13,127 nucleotides of DNA from Clostridiales bacterium (lineage in GTDB: Bacteria; Bacillota; Clostridia; Lutisporales; Lutisporaceae): assembly GCA_012522255.1 (NCBI GenBank), contig JAAYKT010000125.1, forward strand, positions 1 to 13,127, in the 5' to 3' direction. A model generated the notes under the pieces. It saw only the letters and a list, made by a program, of their open reading frames with translations. It was not told where the DNA came from and searched no databases. Below, piece after piece: positions 6,303 through 13,127 of the stretch (position 1 is its first letter; each line of letters starts with the position of its first letter). Position numbers and translations under genes: made by a program.

Positions 6303-6731
6303 TTATTCAATAATTTTTATCATTTTTGATTTAAACCTACCCATATTTCTAAAATCCGATTCCTTGCTTTTTATCAAAATATAGGATACAGCTAATAATA
6401 ATAAGCCGGATACTGATGCTATTAACTGTACGGAATTATTTGAATATCCAAAGTGTCTTAATGCATAGTAAGGAATAGCTATTCCTGCTATCAAAGCAAA
6501 TAGGGGGATTCCATAAAAAATGGCACTGGCCAACAGGAAGTTTTCCGTATTCAGCTCAATTAGTACATTGTCATTTTTTTTGGCGCCTAAGTCATTGTCT
6601 GCTGTTATAATCAAGTTTAAATTGTCCCTTCCTACCTGGCATGCCCCGCATTCACCACATGCGGCATTGCGGGCTACTAATATTCTTACTGTATTTTTTC
6701 TAACTTCCACTACTCTGCCTGTTTCTATCAT
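6303..6731 (-). CDS. RseC/SoxR-reducing-system-like membrane protein
   Basis: This 142-residue protein resembles the RseC/RsxC-associated family (positive regulator of sigma-E / SoxR reducing system). An N-terminal beta-rich region carries the cysteine cluster C25-x2-C28-x2-C31 (AACGECGACQ). Two membrane segments follow, about 66-91 and 101-121. The tail is lysine-rich and probably cytoplasmic. In clostridia such proteins are thought to serve Rnf-type or thiol redox systems, but no rnf genes are visible here, so the role is unassigned. The ATG at 6731 is preceded by GAAGGG and lies 11 bp after the csoR stop. The cysteine cluster could bind a metal or an Fe-S centre, which is inference. Its neighbourhood suggests control by the CsoR-family protein. 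Confidence 0.75.
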   Translation of the reverse strand: MIETGRVVEVRKNTVRILVARNAACGECGACQVGRDNLNLIITADNDLGAKKNDNVLIELNTENFLLASAIFYGIPLFALIAGIAIPYYALRHFGYSNNSVQLIASVSGLLLLAVSYILIKSKESDFRNMGRFKSKMIKIIE

Positions 6732-6742
6732 AAGCTACCCTT

Positions 6743-7018
6743 CTATTTTACATATTTTACCAAAGTATTTATTAAATCATTTAATTTGTCATCGTTTTCT
6801 TCATTTTTTAATGATGCAATCAAGCAATCTTTTATATAAGTATCAAGTATTATGCCGCCCACCTTATTGATTGCAGATCTTACTGCCGATATTTGAATCA
6901 TTATATCATCGCAGCACTTTCCGCTGTCGACCATTCTTTGAATTCCCTTTACCTGTCCTTCAATCTTTTTCAGCCTGTTTATAATGTTGACTTGATTATC
7001 CGTTCTTTTATCATCCAT
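6743..7018 (-). CDS. CsoR/FrmR-family metal- or sulfur-sensing repressor
   Basis: This is a 91-residue all-helical regulator of the DUF156 family (CsoR, RcnR, FrmR, CstR). The family start INRLKKIEGQVKGIQRMV is at residues 13-30. The Cu(I) site of true CsoR uses Cys, His and Cys. Here the first Cys is C36 (with C35 beside it) and the last is C65, but the His position in the usual DHLxHC-like segment is Tyr (TYIKDC, Y61). Loss of the His argues against ordinary copper sensing and leaves persulfide sensing (CstR-like) or another ligand possible. The ATG at 7018 follows the G-tract GGGGG (7030-7026) by 7 nt. A palindrome over its start site suggests autoregulation. The stop is TAG. Confidence 0.9.
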   Translation of the reverse strand: MDDKRTDNQVNIINRLKKIEGQVKGIQRMVDSGKCCDDIMIQISAVRSAINKVGGIILDTYIKDCLIASLKNEENDDKLNDLINTLVKYVK

Positions 7019-7021
7019 GTT

Positions 7022-7040
7022 TATACCCCCTATCGGTATA
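7022..7040. promoter_or_regulatory. Probable CsoR-type operator
   Basis: TATACCCCCTATCGGTATA has 6-bp arms TATACC/GGTATA around a C-tract-containing centre. This is the typical look of operators for CsoR-family repressors (ATACCC...GGGTAT-like). It covers the expected transcription start and the ribosome binding site of the csoR-like gene, so binding would block both. Confidence 0.75.
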
Positions 7041-7041
7041 A

Positions 7042-7070
7042 ATAATACTATAATCAGCGGTTTGTGTCAA
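7042..7070 (-). promoter_or_regulatory. Sigma-A promoter for csoR-rseC-glyA
   Basis: On the minus strand TTGACA (7070-7065), a 17-bp spacer and TATTAT (7047-7042) make a near-consensus vegetative promoter. The -35 box lies inside the last codons of tcdA. The expected start near 7035 falls in the CsoR-type palindrome. Confidence 0.8.
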
Positions 7071-7815
7071 CCGGTACACCAATCAATTCTCTGATTGCAA
7101 CGGATGCAAGCATCAATCCTGCAGCCGAAGGAACAAAAGAAACACTGCCGATTGGTGGCTTTTTAAATATTTTGCCGGACTCATTTTCAGTCTTGGCAGA
7201 CAAATCATCGGCAGATTTATTTATATTTATCTTTATAGGTTTTTCGTTGGAATATACTACTTTTAAAGACTCAATCTCTCGTTTTTTCAGTTCATTTCTT
7301 ATAACTTTTGCCAAGGGGCACATCTTTGTCTCGTAAATATCAGCTATTTTCAGTTTTGACGGATCAAGCTTATTGCCCGCACCCATGGAGCTTACTATTG
7401 GTATGTTCATATTTTTACAATTTACTATTAGGCTTATCTTTGAAGAAATCGTGTCTATAGCATCAATAACATAATCATAACTGTTTTTTATCAGTCCGCT
7501 TTTTGTGTCCTCATTATATATTTCCTTAAAAGTTTGCACTTCAATCCAAGGATTTATTTCCTGCAATCTTTCTTTCATTGCATCAACTTTGTATCTCCCT
7601 ATGGTTTTACCCGTAGAATGTATCTGTCTGTTTATGTTGGAAATATTTATTCTGCCAAAATCTATCAGTATCAATTTTCCAACACCACACCTACCCAGTG
7701 CCTCTGCGGTAAATGACCCCACTCCTCCGATCCCGAATACTGCTATGGTGCTTGATTTCAGTATTCCCATAGCTTCGTCGCCTATCAACAATCTTGTTCT
7801 CACTAAAAAATCCAT
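7054..7815 (-). CDS. tcdA: tRNA threonylcarbamoyladenosine dehydratase (TcdA/CsdL-like, E1-like)
   Basis: TcdA uses ATP to cyclise t6A37 on ANN-decoding tRNAs to the cyclic ct6A form. This ThiF/E1-like protein has the nucleotide loop GIGGVGSFTAEAL at residues 28-40, NRQIH at 62-66 (adenylation-site arginine) and VIDAIDTISSK about 116-126, all matching TcdA. It lacks the CxxC zinc motifs of ThiF/MoeB proper. Two in-frame ATGs exist, at 7821 and 7815. GAGG (7827-7824) is only 2 nt from the first but 8 nt from the second, so I chose 7815 (253 residues, MDFLVRTRLLIG). It follows aspS closely (14 bp), fitting a tRNA-function operon. Its 3' end contains the promoter for the csoR-like gene. Confidence 0.88.
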   Translation of the reverse strand: MDFLVRTRLLIGDEAMGILKSSTIAVFGIGGVGSFTAEALGRCGVGKLILIDFGRINISNINRQIHSTGKTIGRYKVDAMKERLQEINPWIEVQTFKEIYNEDTKSGLIKNSYDYVIDAIDTISSKISLIVNCKNMNIPIVSSMGAGNKLDPSKLKIADIYETKMCPLAKVIRNELKKREIESLKVVYSNEKPIKININKSADDLSAKTENESGKIFKKPPIGSVSFVPSAAGLMLASVAIRELIGVPVDTNR

Positions 7816-7829
7816 AACCATAGCCTCAA

Positions 7830-9596
7830 TTACTTATCCAATTTTATATTTAATTCTCTAAGCTGTCTCTCATCCGCCTCAGACGGCGCTTCTGTCATTA
7901 AACAGGTGGCACTTTGGGTTTTGGGAAAAGCTATAACGTCTTTTATATTGTCAGTATCGGTTAGAAGCATTATTAGTCTGTCTATTCCAAGGGCAATACC
8001 GCCATGAGGCGGTGTCCCATATTTAAAAGCCTCAAGCAAAAAACCAAACTTATTCCATGCTTCTTCCATTGTAAAGCCAAGGACACCAAACATCTTTTCC
8101 TGCATCTTGCTATCGTGTATTCTTATACTTCCTCCGCCTAATTCGTAACCGTTAAGAACTATGTCGTAGGCCTTTGCTCTTACTTTTTTAGGATTTGTAT
8201 CAAGAAAAGATATATCCTCATCTGCCGGAGATGTAAAAGGATGATGTTTTGCAACATATCTTTTTTCTTCCTCATCAAATTCCAATAACGGAAAATCAGT
8301 AACCCACAAAAGCCCCATTTGGCTCTCATCAATCATATGGAACCTATGTGCCAACTCAATTCTTAATTGGCCTAAAGAATCGTAAACTATTTCATTCTTA
8401 TCGGCTACTATAAGTATGATATCACCTTCTACGGCATTCATCCTGTTGATTATTTGTTCTGTTTCTTTTTCGCTTAAAAACTTTGTTATGGGTGATTTGA
8501 TACCCTCGGCAGTTATGTTAATCCAGGCCAATCCTTTTGCCTTGTAAGTTTTTATGAATTCACCAAGAGCATCTATATCCTTCCTGCTGAGCTTTGCGCC
8601 ACAGCCCGTAGCATTTATTGCTTTTATTGAGCCTCCCGTAGCTAATGTATTGCTAAAAACCTTAAATCCGGTGTTTACCAATATATCACCCAAATCTATC
8701 AATTCCAGGCCAAATCTAATATCCGGTTTGTCTGTTCCATATCTATCCATCGCTTCCTGATACTTTAATCTTTTGAATGGTGGTTTCAATTCTTTTCCTT
8801 TAATGCATTTAAAAATTTCAACCATCAAGCCCTCAATAGTTTCTATAACATCATCTCTTTCAACAAATGACATTTCCATATCAAGCTGGGTAAATTCCGG
8901 TTGCCTGTCTGCTCTCAAATCCTCATCTCTGAAGCATTTAACTATCTGAAAATATTTATCAAAACCCGATACCATAAGTATTTGTTTGAATATTTGGGGT
9001 GATTGAGGAAGTGCATAGAATTTACCCGGTTGTACTCTGCTGGGAACCAAATAATCTCTCGCCCCTTCAGGTGTTGTTTTGGATAAAAAAGGCGTCTCAA
9101 CTTCCGTAAATCCGTTATCATAAAAATAATCTCTTATCAATTTATAAACCTTATTCCTGATAAAAAGCCTCTTTTGCATAACAGGCCTTCTTAAATCTAA
9201 ATATCTATATTTAAGCCTTATACTTTCAGATGCATTCAAATCATCTTCAATGTAAATAGGCGGTGTTTCGGATTTGCTGAGGGTTTTTACATCTGATGCA
9301 ACAATCTCGATTTCCCCGGTTTTTATTTTTGTGTTTATGGCGCCCTCTCTTTTTTGCACTGTGCCGGATATTGATATAACATATTCACTTTTTATCTCTT
9401 CAGCAATATCAAAAAGTTTCTCGTTTATATCTTTATTGAGTGTTACTTGGACCATTCCGGTTTTGTCCCTTAAGTCCAAAAAAAGTAAGCCTCCCAAATT
9501 TCTATTTTTTTGAACCCATCCGGCTAAGGACACTTCTTTTCCTATATCATTTGTTGTAATATTTCCGCACATATGCGTCCTTTTGTACTTAGACAT
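7830..9596 (-). CDS. aspS: Aspartyl-tRNA synthetase
   Basis: This class IIb synthetase of the bacterial type charges tRNA-Asp. An N-terminal OB-fold anticodon domain (about 1-105) has GWVQKNRNLGGLLFLDLRD. The catalytic core has motif 1 (FTEVETPFL, 164-172), motif 2 (CFRDEDLRADRQPEFTQLD, 222-240) and motif 3 (GGIALGIDRL, 533-542), with the bacterial GAD insertion between motifs 2 and 3; numbers count from the upstream Met. The position equivalent to E. coli L30 is Leu, which fits a discriminating enzyme, though that is weak evidence. AGGAGG (9609-9604) is 4 nt from ATG 9599 and 7 nt from ATG 9596, so 9596 is preferred (588 residues). It sits 26 bp after the MBL gene. Clostridial genomes often have hisS before aspS; it is absent here, and there is no T-box leader. 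Confidence 0.97.
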   Translation of the reverse strand: MSKYKRTHMCGNITTNDIGKEVSLAGWVQKNRNLGGLLFLDLRDKTGMVQVTLNKDINEKLFDIAEEIKSEYVISISGTVQKREGAINTKIKTGEIEIVASDVKTLSKSETPPIYIEDDLNASESIRLKYRYLDLRRPVMQKRLFIRNKVYKLIRDYFYDNGFTEVETPFLSKTTPEGARDYLVPSRVQPGKFYALPQSPQIFKQILMVSGFDKYFQIVKCFRDEDLRADRQPEFTQLDMEMSFVERDDVIETIEGLMVEIFKCIKGKELKPPFKRLKYQEAMDRYGTDKPDIRFGLELIDLGDILVNTGFKVFSNTLATGGSIKAINATGCGAKLSRKDIDALGEFIKTYKAKGLAWINITAEGIKSPITKFLSEKETEQIINRMNAVEGDIILIVADKNEIVYDSLGQLRIELAHRFHMIDESQMGLLWVTDFPLLEFDEEEKRYVAKHHPFTSPADEDISFLDTNPKKVRAKAYDIVLNGYELGGGSIRIHDSKMQEKMFGVLGFTMEEAWNKFGFLLEAFKYGTPPHGGIALGIDRLIMLLTDTDNIKDVIAFPKTQSATCLMTEAPSEADERQLRELNIKLDK

Positions 9597-9622
9597 CATA
9601 ATTCCTCCTGTTATTTATATGT

Positions 9623-10243
9623 TCACTGTAAAAATGGATTATTTTCCTTTTCTTCTTTAATAGTTGTAGACGGGCCGTGCCCCGGATATACCTTTGTATC
9701 TTCAGATAAAATCATCAGTTTTTCTTTTATGGATTTTATTATTTCTTTAAATGACCCGCCTTTTAGATCCGTCCTGCCTATTGAACCCGCAAAAAGTGTG
9801 TCGCCGGTAAACACCACGTTATCTATTTTTAAACATATGCTTCCTTTAGAATGCCCCGGAGTATGTATAACGATAAATTCCATATTTCCTACTGATATAG
9901 TGTCATTATCCTTAAGTTTTTTATCTGCTTCCATTTCTATAATTCTATTTCCCATCACGTCGGAATGATTGATTCTTTTGTTTTTCAACATATCATAATC
10001 ACCGTCATGTACCATAATTTCTATATCACAATGGTTTTTTAAATCCAAAACCGCCCCAATATGGTCTGCATGGGCGTGAGTCAAAATTACACATTCAACG
10101 GATAGTTTCTTTTCTTCTATTACTTGTTTCAATGTATTAAAATCGCCGCCCGGGTCTATTATTGCTGTTTTTTTTGTTTCTTCATCCGATACTACATAAC
10201 AATTTGCCTGATATATACCCAATGGAATTCTTATAAATTTCAT
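9623..10243 (-). CDS. Metallo-beta-lactamase-fold hydrolase, glyoxalase-II-like
   Basis: This is a 206-residue single-domain cytoplasmic hydrolase of the glyoxalase II/YcbL type. The binuclear metal motif is complete: THAHADH with H56, H58, D60 and H61, then H131 (TPGHSKGS), D148 (TGDTLF) and H189 (PGHG). The short length lacks the C-terminal domain of true glyoxalase II, as in YqgX/YcbL proteins, so the substrate (a thioester such as S-lactoyl-bacillithiol or similar) is not known. GGAGG (10256-10252) is 8 nt before ATG 10243. An upstream TTG at 10258 would place the ribosome binding site inside the gene, so 10243 is chosen. It follows dtd by 68 bp in the relA-dtd-MBL order usual in clostridia. 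Confidence 0.9.
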   Translation of the reverse strand: MKFIRIPLGIYQANCYVVSDEETKKTAIIDPGGDFNTLKQVIEEKKLSVECVILTHAHADHIGAVLDLKNHCDIEIMVHDGDYDMLKNKRINHSDVMGNRIIEMEADKKLKDNDTISVGNMEFIVIHTPGHSKGSICLKIDNVVFTGDTLFAGSIGRTDLKGGSFKEIIKSIKEKLMILSEDTKVYPGHGPSTTIKEEKENNPFLQ

Positions 10244-10311
10244 TAAAAAAACCTCCAAATTCGTTAGCCTTTAAATAGCCTGTATTTTGCTTACGCGCTT
10301 TTTTATAAATA

Positions 10312-10761
10312 CTATATAATCTTTTCACTGTCCAACATGATGGTGACAGGCCCGTCATTCTCTATATTTACAATCATTTCAGCCTGAAAAATGCCTGTCT
10401 TTGTATTAATCCCCGATTGCACACATTTTTTTACAAATATATCGTAGTATTCTTCAGCCTTTTCCGGCCGGGCAGCCTTTACAAAACTTGGCCTGCGTCC
10501 CTTTTTGCAATCACCGTATAAAGTAAACTGTGAAACAACCAGCAGTTCTCCTTTTATATCAAAAAGAGAAAGATTCATCTTACCTTCAGCATCTTCAAAT
10601 ATTCTCAGGTTTGTTATCTTCTCCACCATATAGTCAATATCGCTTTGGTTATCGTCTTCACTGATACCTAACAAAACAGTAAGGCCTTTTTCAATTTCGC
10701 TTATTATTTTGTTATCTATTTTAACACTGCTTTTATTTACCCTTTGCACAACTGCTCTCAA
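10312..10761 (-). CDS. dtd: D-aminoacyl-tRNA deacylase
   Basis: Dtd hydrolyses D-aminoacyl-tRNAs (and Gly-tRNA-Ala), protecting translation from D-amino acids. The protein has 149 residues, the standard length. It starts MRAVVQRV and contains the active-site segment SQFTLYGDCKKGRRPSF at 77-93 and the cross-subunit GPVT motif at 137-140. The start codon is TTG at 10761; GGGAGG (10774-10769) is 7 nt upstream, which fixes it. It lies 21 bp after relA. Proofreading against D-amino acids is relevant because the ornithine pathway in this genome runs through D-ornithine, although dtd is a general housekeeping gene. The stop is TAG, followed two codons later by TAA. Confidence 0.96.
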   Translation of the reverse strand: MRAVVQRVNKSSVKIDNKIISEIEKGLTVLLGISEDDNQSDIDYMVEKITNLRIFEDAEGKMNLSLFDIKGELLVVSQFTLYGDCKKGRRPSFVKAARPEKAEEYYDIFVKKCVQSGINTKTGIFQAEMIVNIENDGPVTIMLDSEKII

Positions 10762-10782
10762 TTTTATTCCTCCCGTTGTTTA

Positions 10783-12948
10783 TTATTTTGTCCTGTATAC
10801 ATCTAAGACCCCGTCCAGTCTTCTAAATCGCTTGATTAGTTTATTCAGTTGCTCTATATCGCTAATTTCCAATATAAAACTGATATTTGCTATCCTATCT
10901 TTGGAAGTCTTTGAGTAAAAGGATACAATGTTTATTTTATTGTCATTTATAATTGATGTTATTTCCGCCAAAAGCCCCTGTCTGTCATGTGCTTTTACCT
11001 GCAAATCCGCATTGTATGAAACAAGGCCTTTTGTGTCCCATTCAACTTCAATGAGCCTTTCCTCTTCTTCCAGCAAATCTTTTGCATTGGGGCAATCTTT
11101 TCTATGAATGGATACTCCTCTGCCTTTTGTAATGTATCCTAATATATCGTCACCGGGAACGGGATTGCAGCACTTTGAAAATCTAACAAGAGCATTTTCC
11201 ACACCTTTTACTATTATACCCGTCTCCGATTTTCTTCTTTTTTGGGTCTCTGTTTTTAACAGTTGTTTTTCCAGTTCTTCCTCTTCTCTTATATCTCCTT
11301 TTTGACTTTTTCTAATCTCCTCTTTAAGCCTCATCGTCACCTGATTTAAGGTTAGTCCCCCATATCCCAAGGATGCGTACAAATCATCCAATGTGTGCAA
11401 ACCGAATTTTTTGTAGGTTTGCTCCAACCAATCGTTTTTAATAATTTGTGACTGTGTATATCCCAGTTTTTTTATTTCCTTATCCAACAAGTCTTTGCCT
11501 TTTGGAATATTCTCTTCTCTTTTATCTCTCCTGAACCATTGTCTGATTTTATTTTTTGCCTGAGAGCTCTTTACTATTTTTAGCCAATCTCTGCTGGGAC
11601 CTCCGGATGCCGCAGAAGTAATTATTTCTACTATGTCTCCGTTTTGGAGTTTATAGTCTATTGGAACTATTTTGCCGTTTATTTTTGCACCGATGCATTT
11701 GTTTCCGATAGCACTGTGAATTTTATATGCAAAATCTATGGGAGTAGAATCAACAGGCAAATCAATAACATCACCTTTTGGCGTGAAAACATATACCTCA
11801 TCGATTACCAAATCAATTTTCAATGTTTCCATAAACTCTTTGGTGTCTTTAACCTCATTTTGCCATTCCAACATTTGCCTCAACCATTTGAATTTTTCAT
11901 CAAATTCGCTTTGAGATGTTCTGCCTTCTTTATATTTCCAGTGTGCCGCTATACCGAATTCCGAAGTCCTATGCATTTCCCAGGTCCTTATCTGTACTTC
12001 GAAAGGTTCCCCGTCAGGCCCGATAACAGTAGTATGCAACGATTGGTACATGTTGGGCTTGGGCATTGCGATATAATCTTTGAATCTACCGGGTATTGGT
12101 TTCCATAGGGTATGAACGATACCTAAAGCCCCATAACAATCTCTTACTGAATCTACTATAACCCTCACTGCTGTAATATCAAATATCTGTTCAAAAGTTT
12201 TGTTCTGCAAATACATTTTTTTGTATATACTATAGAAGTTTTTAGGGCGTCCTTCTATTTGCGACTCTATACCGGACTCTTTGTTCTTTTTCTTTATTTC
12301 TTCTATTACGGCATTGATGTACTCTTCTCTTTCTTCCCTTTTTTTAGAGACTTTTTCTCCCAGGTCGCCATATATTTCAGGCTCCAATAGCCTTAAGGAT
12401 AAGTCTTCCATCTCCCATTTCATTTTTGAAATACCAAGCCTATGGGCTATAGGGGCATATATCTCCAATGTTTCTGTAGCTTTTTCTATTTGTTTTCCTT
12501 TTGACATGCATTTCATGGTACGTAGGTTATGCAGCCTGTCTGCCAGCTTTATCAGTATAACCCGTATATCCTTTGCCATTGCAACAAACATTTTTCTCAA
12601 GCTTTCTGCCTGTTGTTCTTCTTTTGTTTTGTATTCTAATTTTCCTAATTTAGTTACGCCATCAACGAGCATCGCAATTTCATAACCAAAAGTATCCTTT
12701 ATGTCGTTAAAACCAAAACTTGTATCTTCTATAACATCATGCAGTATTCCTGCTACAATGGTAGTATTATCCATATTCAATTCCGCTAATATTTCTGCCA
12801 CAGAAGTAGGATGAGAAATATAAGCCTCACGGGAAATCCTTTTTTGACCTTGGTGCGCATTTAATGCATATTCATATGCTTTTTCAATTAAAGTAAAATC
12901 TGCGGTCGGATTATAGGTTTTTATTCTGTTTTCTAATTCCTGCAGCAT
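10783..12948 (-). CDS. relA: Bifunctional (p)ppGpp synthetase/hydrolase (Rel)
   Basis: Rel makes and degrades the stringent-response alarmones (p)ppGpp. Domains in order are an HD hydrolase (about 25-150) with the intact HDVIEDT motif at 71-77; a synthetase (about 235-345) with RFKDYIAMPKPNMYQSLHTTV at 289-309; TGS (about 385-447); a Cys-containing zinc-finger-like region (FSKCCNPVPGDD); and a C-terminal ACT domain. The RFKD motif and the complete HD motif mark a bifunctional long Rel and not a synthetase-only RelA. Length (721-722 residues) is normal. ATGs occur at 12951 and 12948. The GGTGAT ribosome binding element (12957-12952) is adjacent to the first, so the second has the better spacing. 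The next gene, dtd, starts 21 bp after the stop. Confidence 0.97.
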   Translation of the reverse strand: MLQELENRIKTYNPTADFTLIEKAYEYALNAHQGQKRISREAYISHPTSVAEILAELNMDNTTIVAGILHDVIEDTSFGFNDIKDTFGYEIAMLVDGVTKLGKLEYKTKEEQQAESLRKMFVAMAKDIRVILIKLADRLHNLRTMKCMSKGKQIEKATETLEIYAPIAHRLGISKMKWEMEDLSLRLLEPEIYGDLGEKVSKKREEREEYINAVIEEIKKKNKESGIESQIEGRPKNFYSIYKKMYLQNKTFEQIFDITAVRVIVDSVRDCYGALGIVHTLWKPIPGRFKDYIAMPKPNMYQSLHTTVIGPDGEPFEVQIRTWEMHRTSEFGIAAHWKYKEGRTSQSEFDEKFKWLRQMLEWQNEVKDTKEFMETLKIDLVIDEVYVFTPKGDVIDLPVDSTPIDFAYKIHSAIGNKCIGAKINGKIVPIDYKLQNGDIVEIITSAASGGPSRDWLKIVKSSQAKNKIRQWFRRDKREENIPKGKDLLDKEIKKLGYTQSQIIKNDWLEQTYKKFGLHTLDDLYASLGYGGLTLNQVTMRLKEEIRKSQKGDIREEEELEKQLLKTETQKRRKSETGIIVKGVENALVRFSKCCNPVPGDDILGYITKGRGVSIHRKDCPNAKDLLEEEERLIEVEWDTKGLVSYNADLQVKAHDRQGLLAEITSIINDNKINIVSFYSKTSKDRIANISFILEISDIEQLNKLIKRFRRLDGVLDVYRTK

Positions 12949-12978
12949 CATATCACCAGCTTTTGAGTCAATTTAATT

Positions 12979-13007
12979 ATTATAGTATCATAATTTATTA
13001 AATTATA
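12979..13007 (-). promoter_or_regulatory. Possible sigma-A promoter for relA
   Basis: A perfect TATAAT lies at 12984-12979 on the minus strand, about 31 bp before the relA start. The hexamer 17 bp upstream (near 13007-13002) is a poor match to TTGACA. The DNA is very AT-rich, so -10 look-alikes are expected by chance. Confidence 0.35.
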
Positions 13008-13020
13008 ATATTAAATATTG

Positions 13021-13055
13021 AAAAAAGCTTCAAATGTCGTTTCTGAAGCCTTTTT
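13021..13055 (-). terminator. Rho-independent terminator upstream of relA
   Basis: GCTTCA (13027-13032) and TGAAGC (13044-13049) form a 6-bp stem with an 11-nt loop, flanked by six A on one side and five T on the other (one C interrupts). On the minus strand it ends in TTTTTT, so it should stop a minus-strand gene beyond the window edge. It could also work in the other direction. The remaining bases up to 13127 show no gene. Confidence 0.65.
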
Positions 13056-13127
13056 GAATATTTATTAACCTATAATGTTTTAATGAGCATATTTAATTAT
13101 TGAGCTTACACTGTAATCTTCAAAGCA

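Noticed and set aside
9597..9622. T-box leader before aspS
   Set aside because: Only 26 bp separate the MBL stop from the aspS start; there is no room for one and no specifier structure.

Overview
The window reads as a chromosomal segment of a low-GC, anaerobic, amino-acid-fermenting Firmicute (Clostridia/Tissierellia type). The reasons are the oxidative ornithine fermentation genes (ord, ortA, ortB, oraS), a RocR-like sigma-54 activator, strong AGGAGG-type ribosome binding sites, AT-rich intergenic DNA and a relA-dtd-MBL-aspS housekeeping run. All genes called here lie on the minus strand, so the region reads from high to low coordinates.

Housekeeping block, 12948 to 5064: bifunctional (p)ppGpp synthetase/hydrolase (relA), D-aminoacyl-tRNA deacylase (dtd), a glyoxalase-II-like metallo-beta-lactamase hydrolase, aspartyl-tRNA synthetase (aspS) and the t6A-cyclising dehydratase TcdA, mostly with short gaps. 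A near-consensus sigma-A promoter inside the 3' end of tcdA, with a CsoR-type palindrome over its start site, appears to drive csoR-like regulator, rseC-like membrane protein and glyA. A hairpin with a T-run precedes relA and probably ends the previous transcription unit.

Gene-free stretch, 4738-5063: a different texture from its surroundings. It holds 18 head-to-tail 7-bp units abutting the glyA stop, a GC-rich hairpin, and two copies of a motif ending CAGAATGAC that looks like a dispersed intergenic repeat.

Ornithine block, 4737 to 1: a PAS-AAA+-Fis activator of the RocR type, then a 332-bp intergenic region (2969-3300) with three matching 16-bp palindromes (probable enhancer sites) and a textbook -24/-12 promoter (TGGCAC-N5-TTGCA), then ord, ortA, ortB and the start of oraS. 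OraS with OraE (outside the window) makes 2,4-diaminopentanoate from D-ornithine. Ord oxidatively deaminates it to 2-amino-4-ketopentanoate, and OrtAB cleaves that with CoA to alanine and acetyl-CoA.

The most striking observation is that ortB is open for 473 codons except for one in-frame TAG at codon 228, between the PLP lysine and the phosphate-binding glycine loop. The reading frame and conservation resume directly after it. It may be a sequencing error, a recent nonsense mutation, amber suppression or pyrrolysine decoding. Other genes here (glyA, dtd, csoR) use TAG as a real terminator, so UAG is not simply reassigned throughout.
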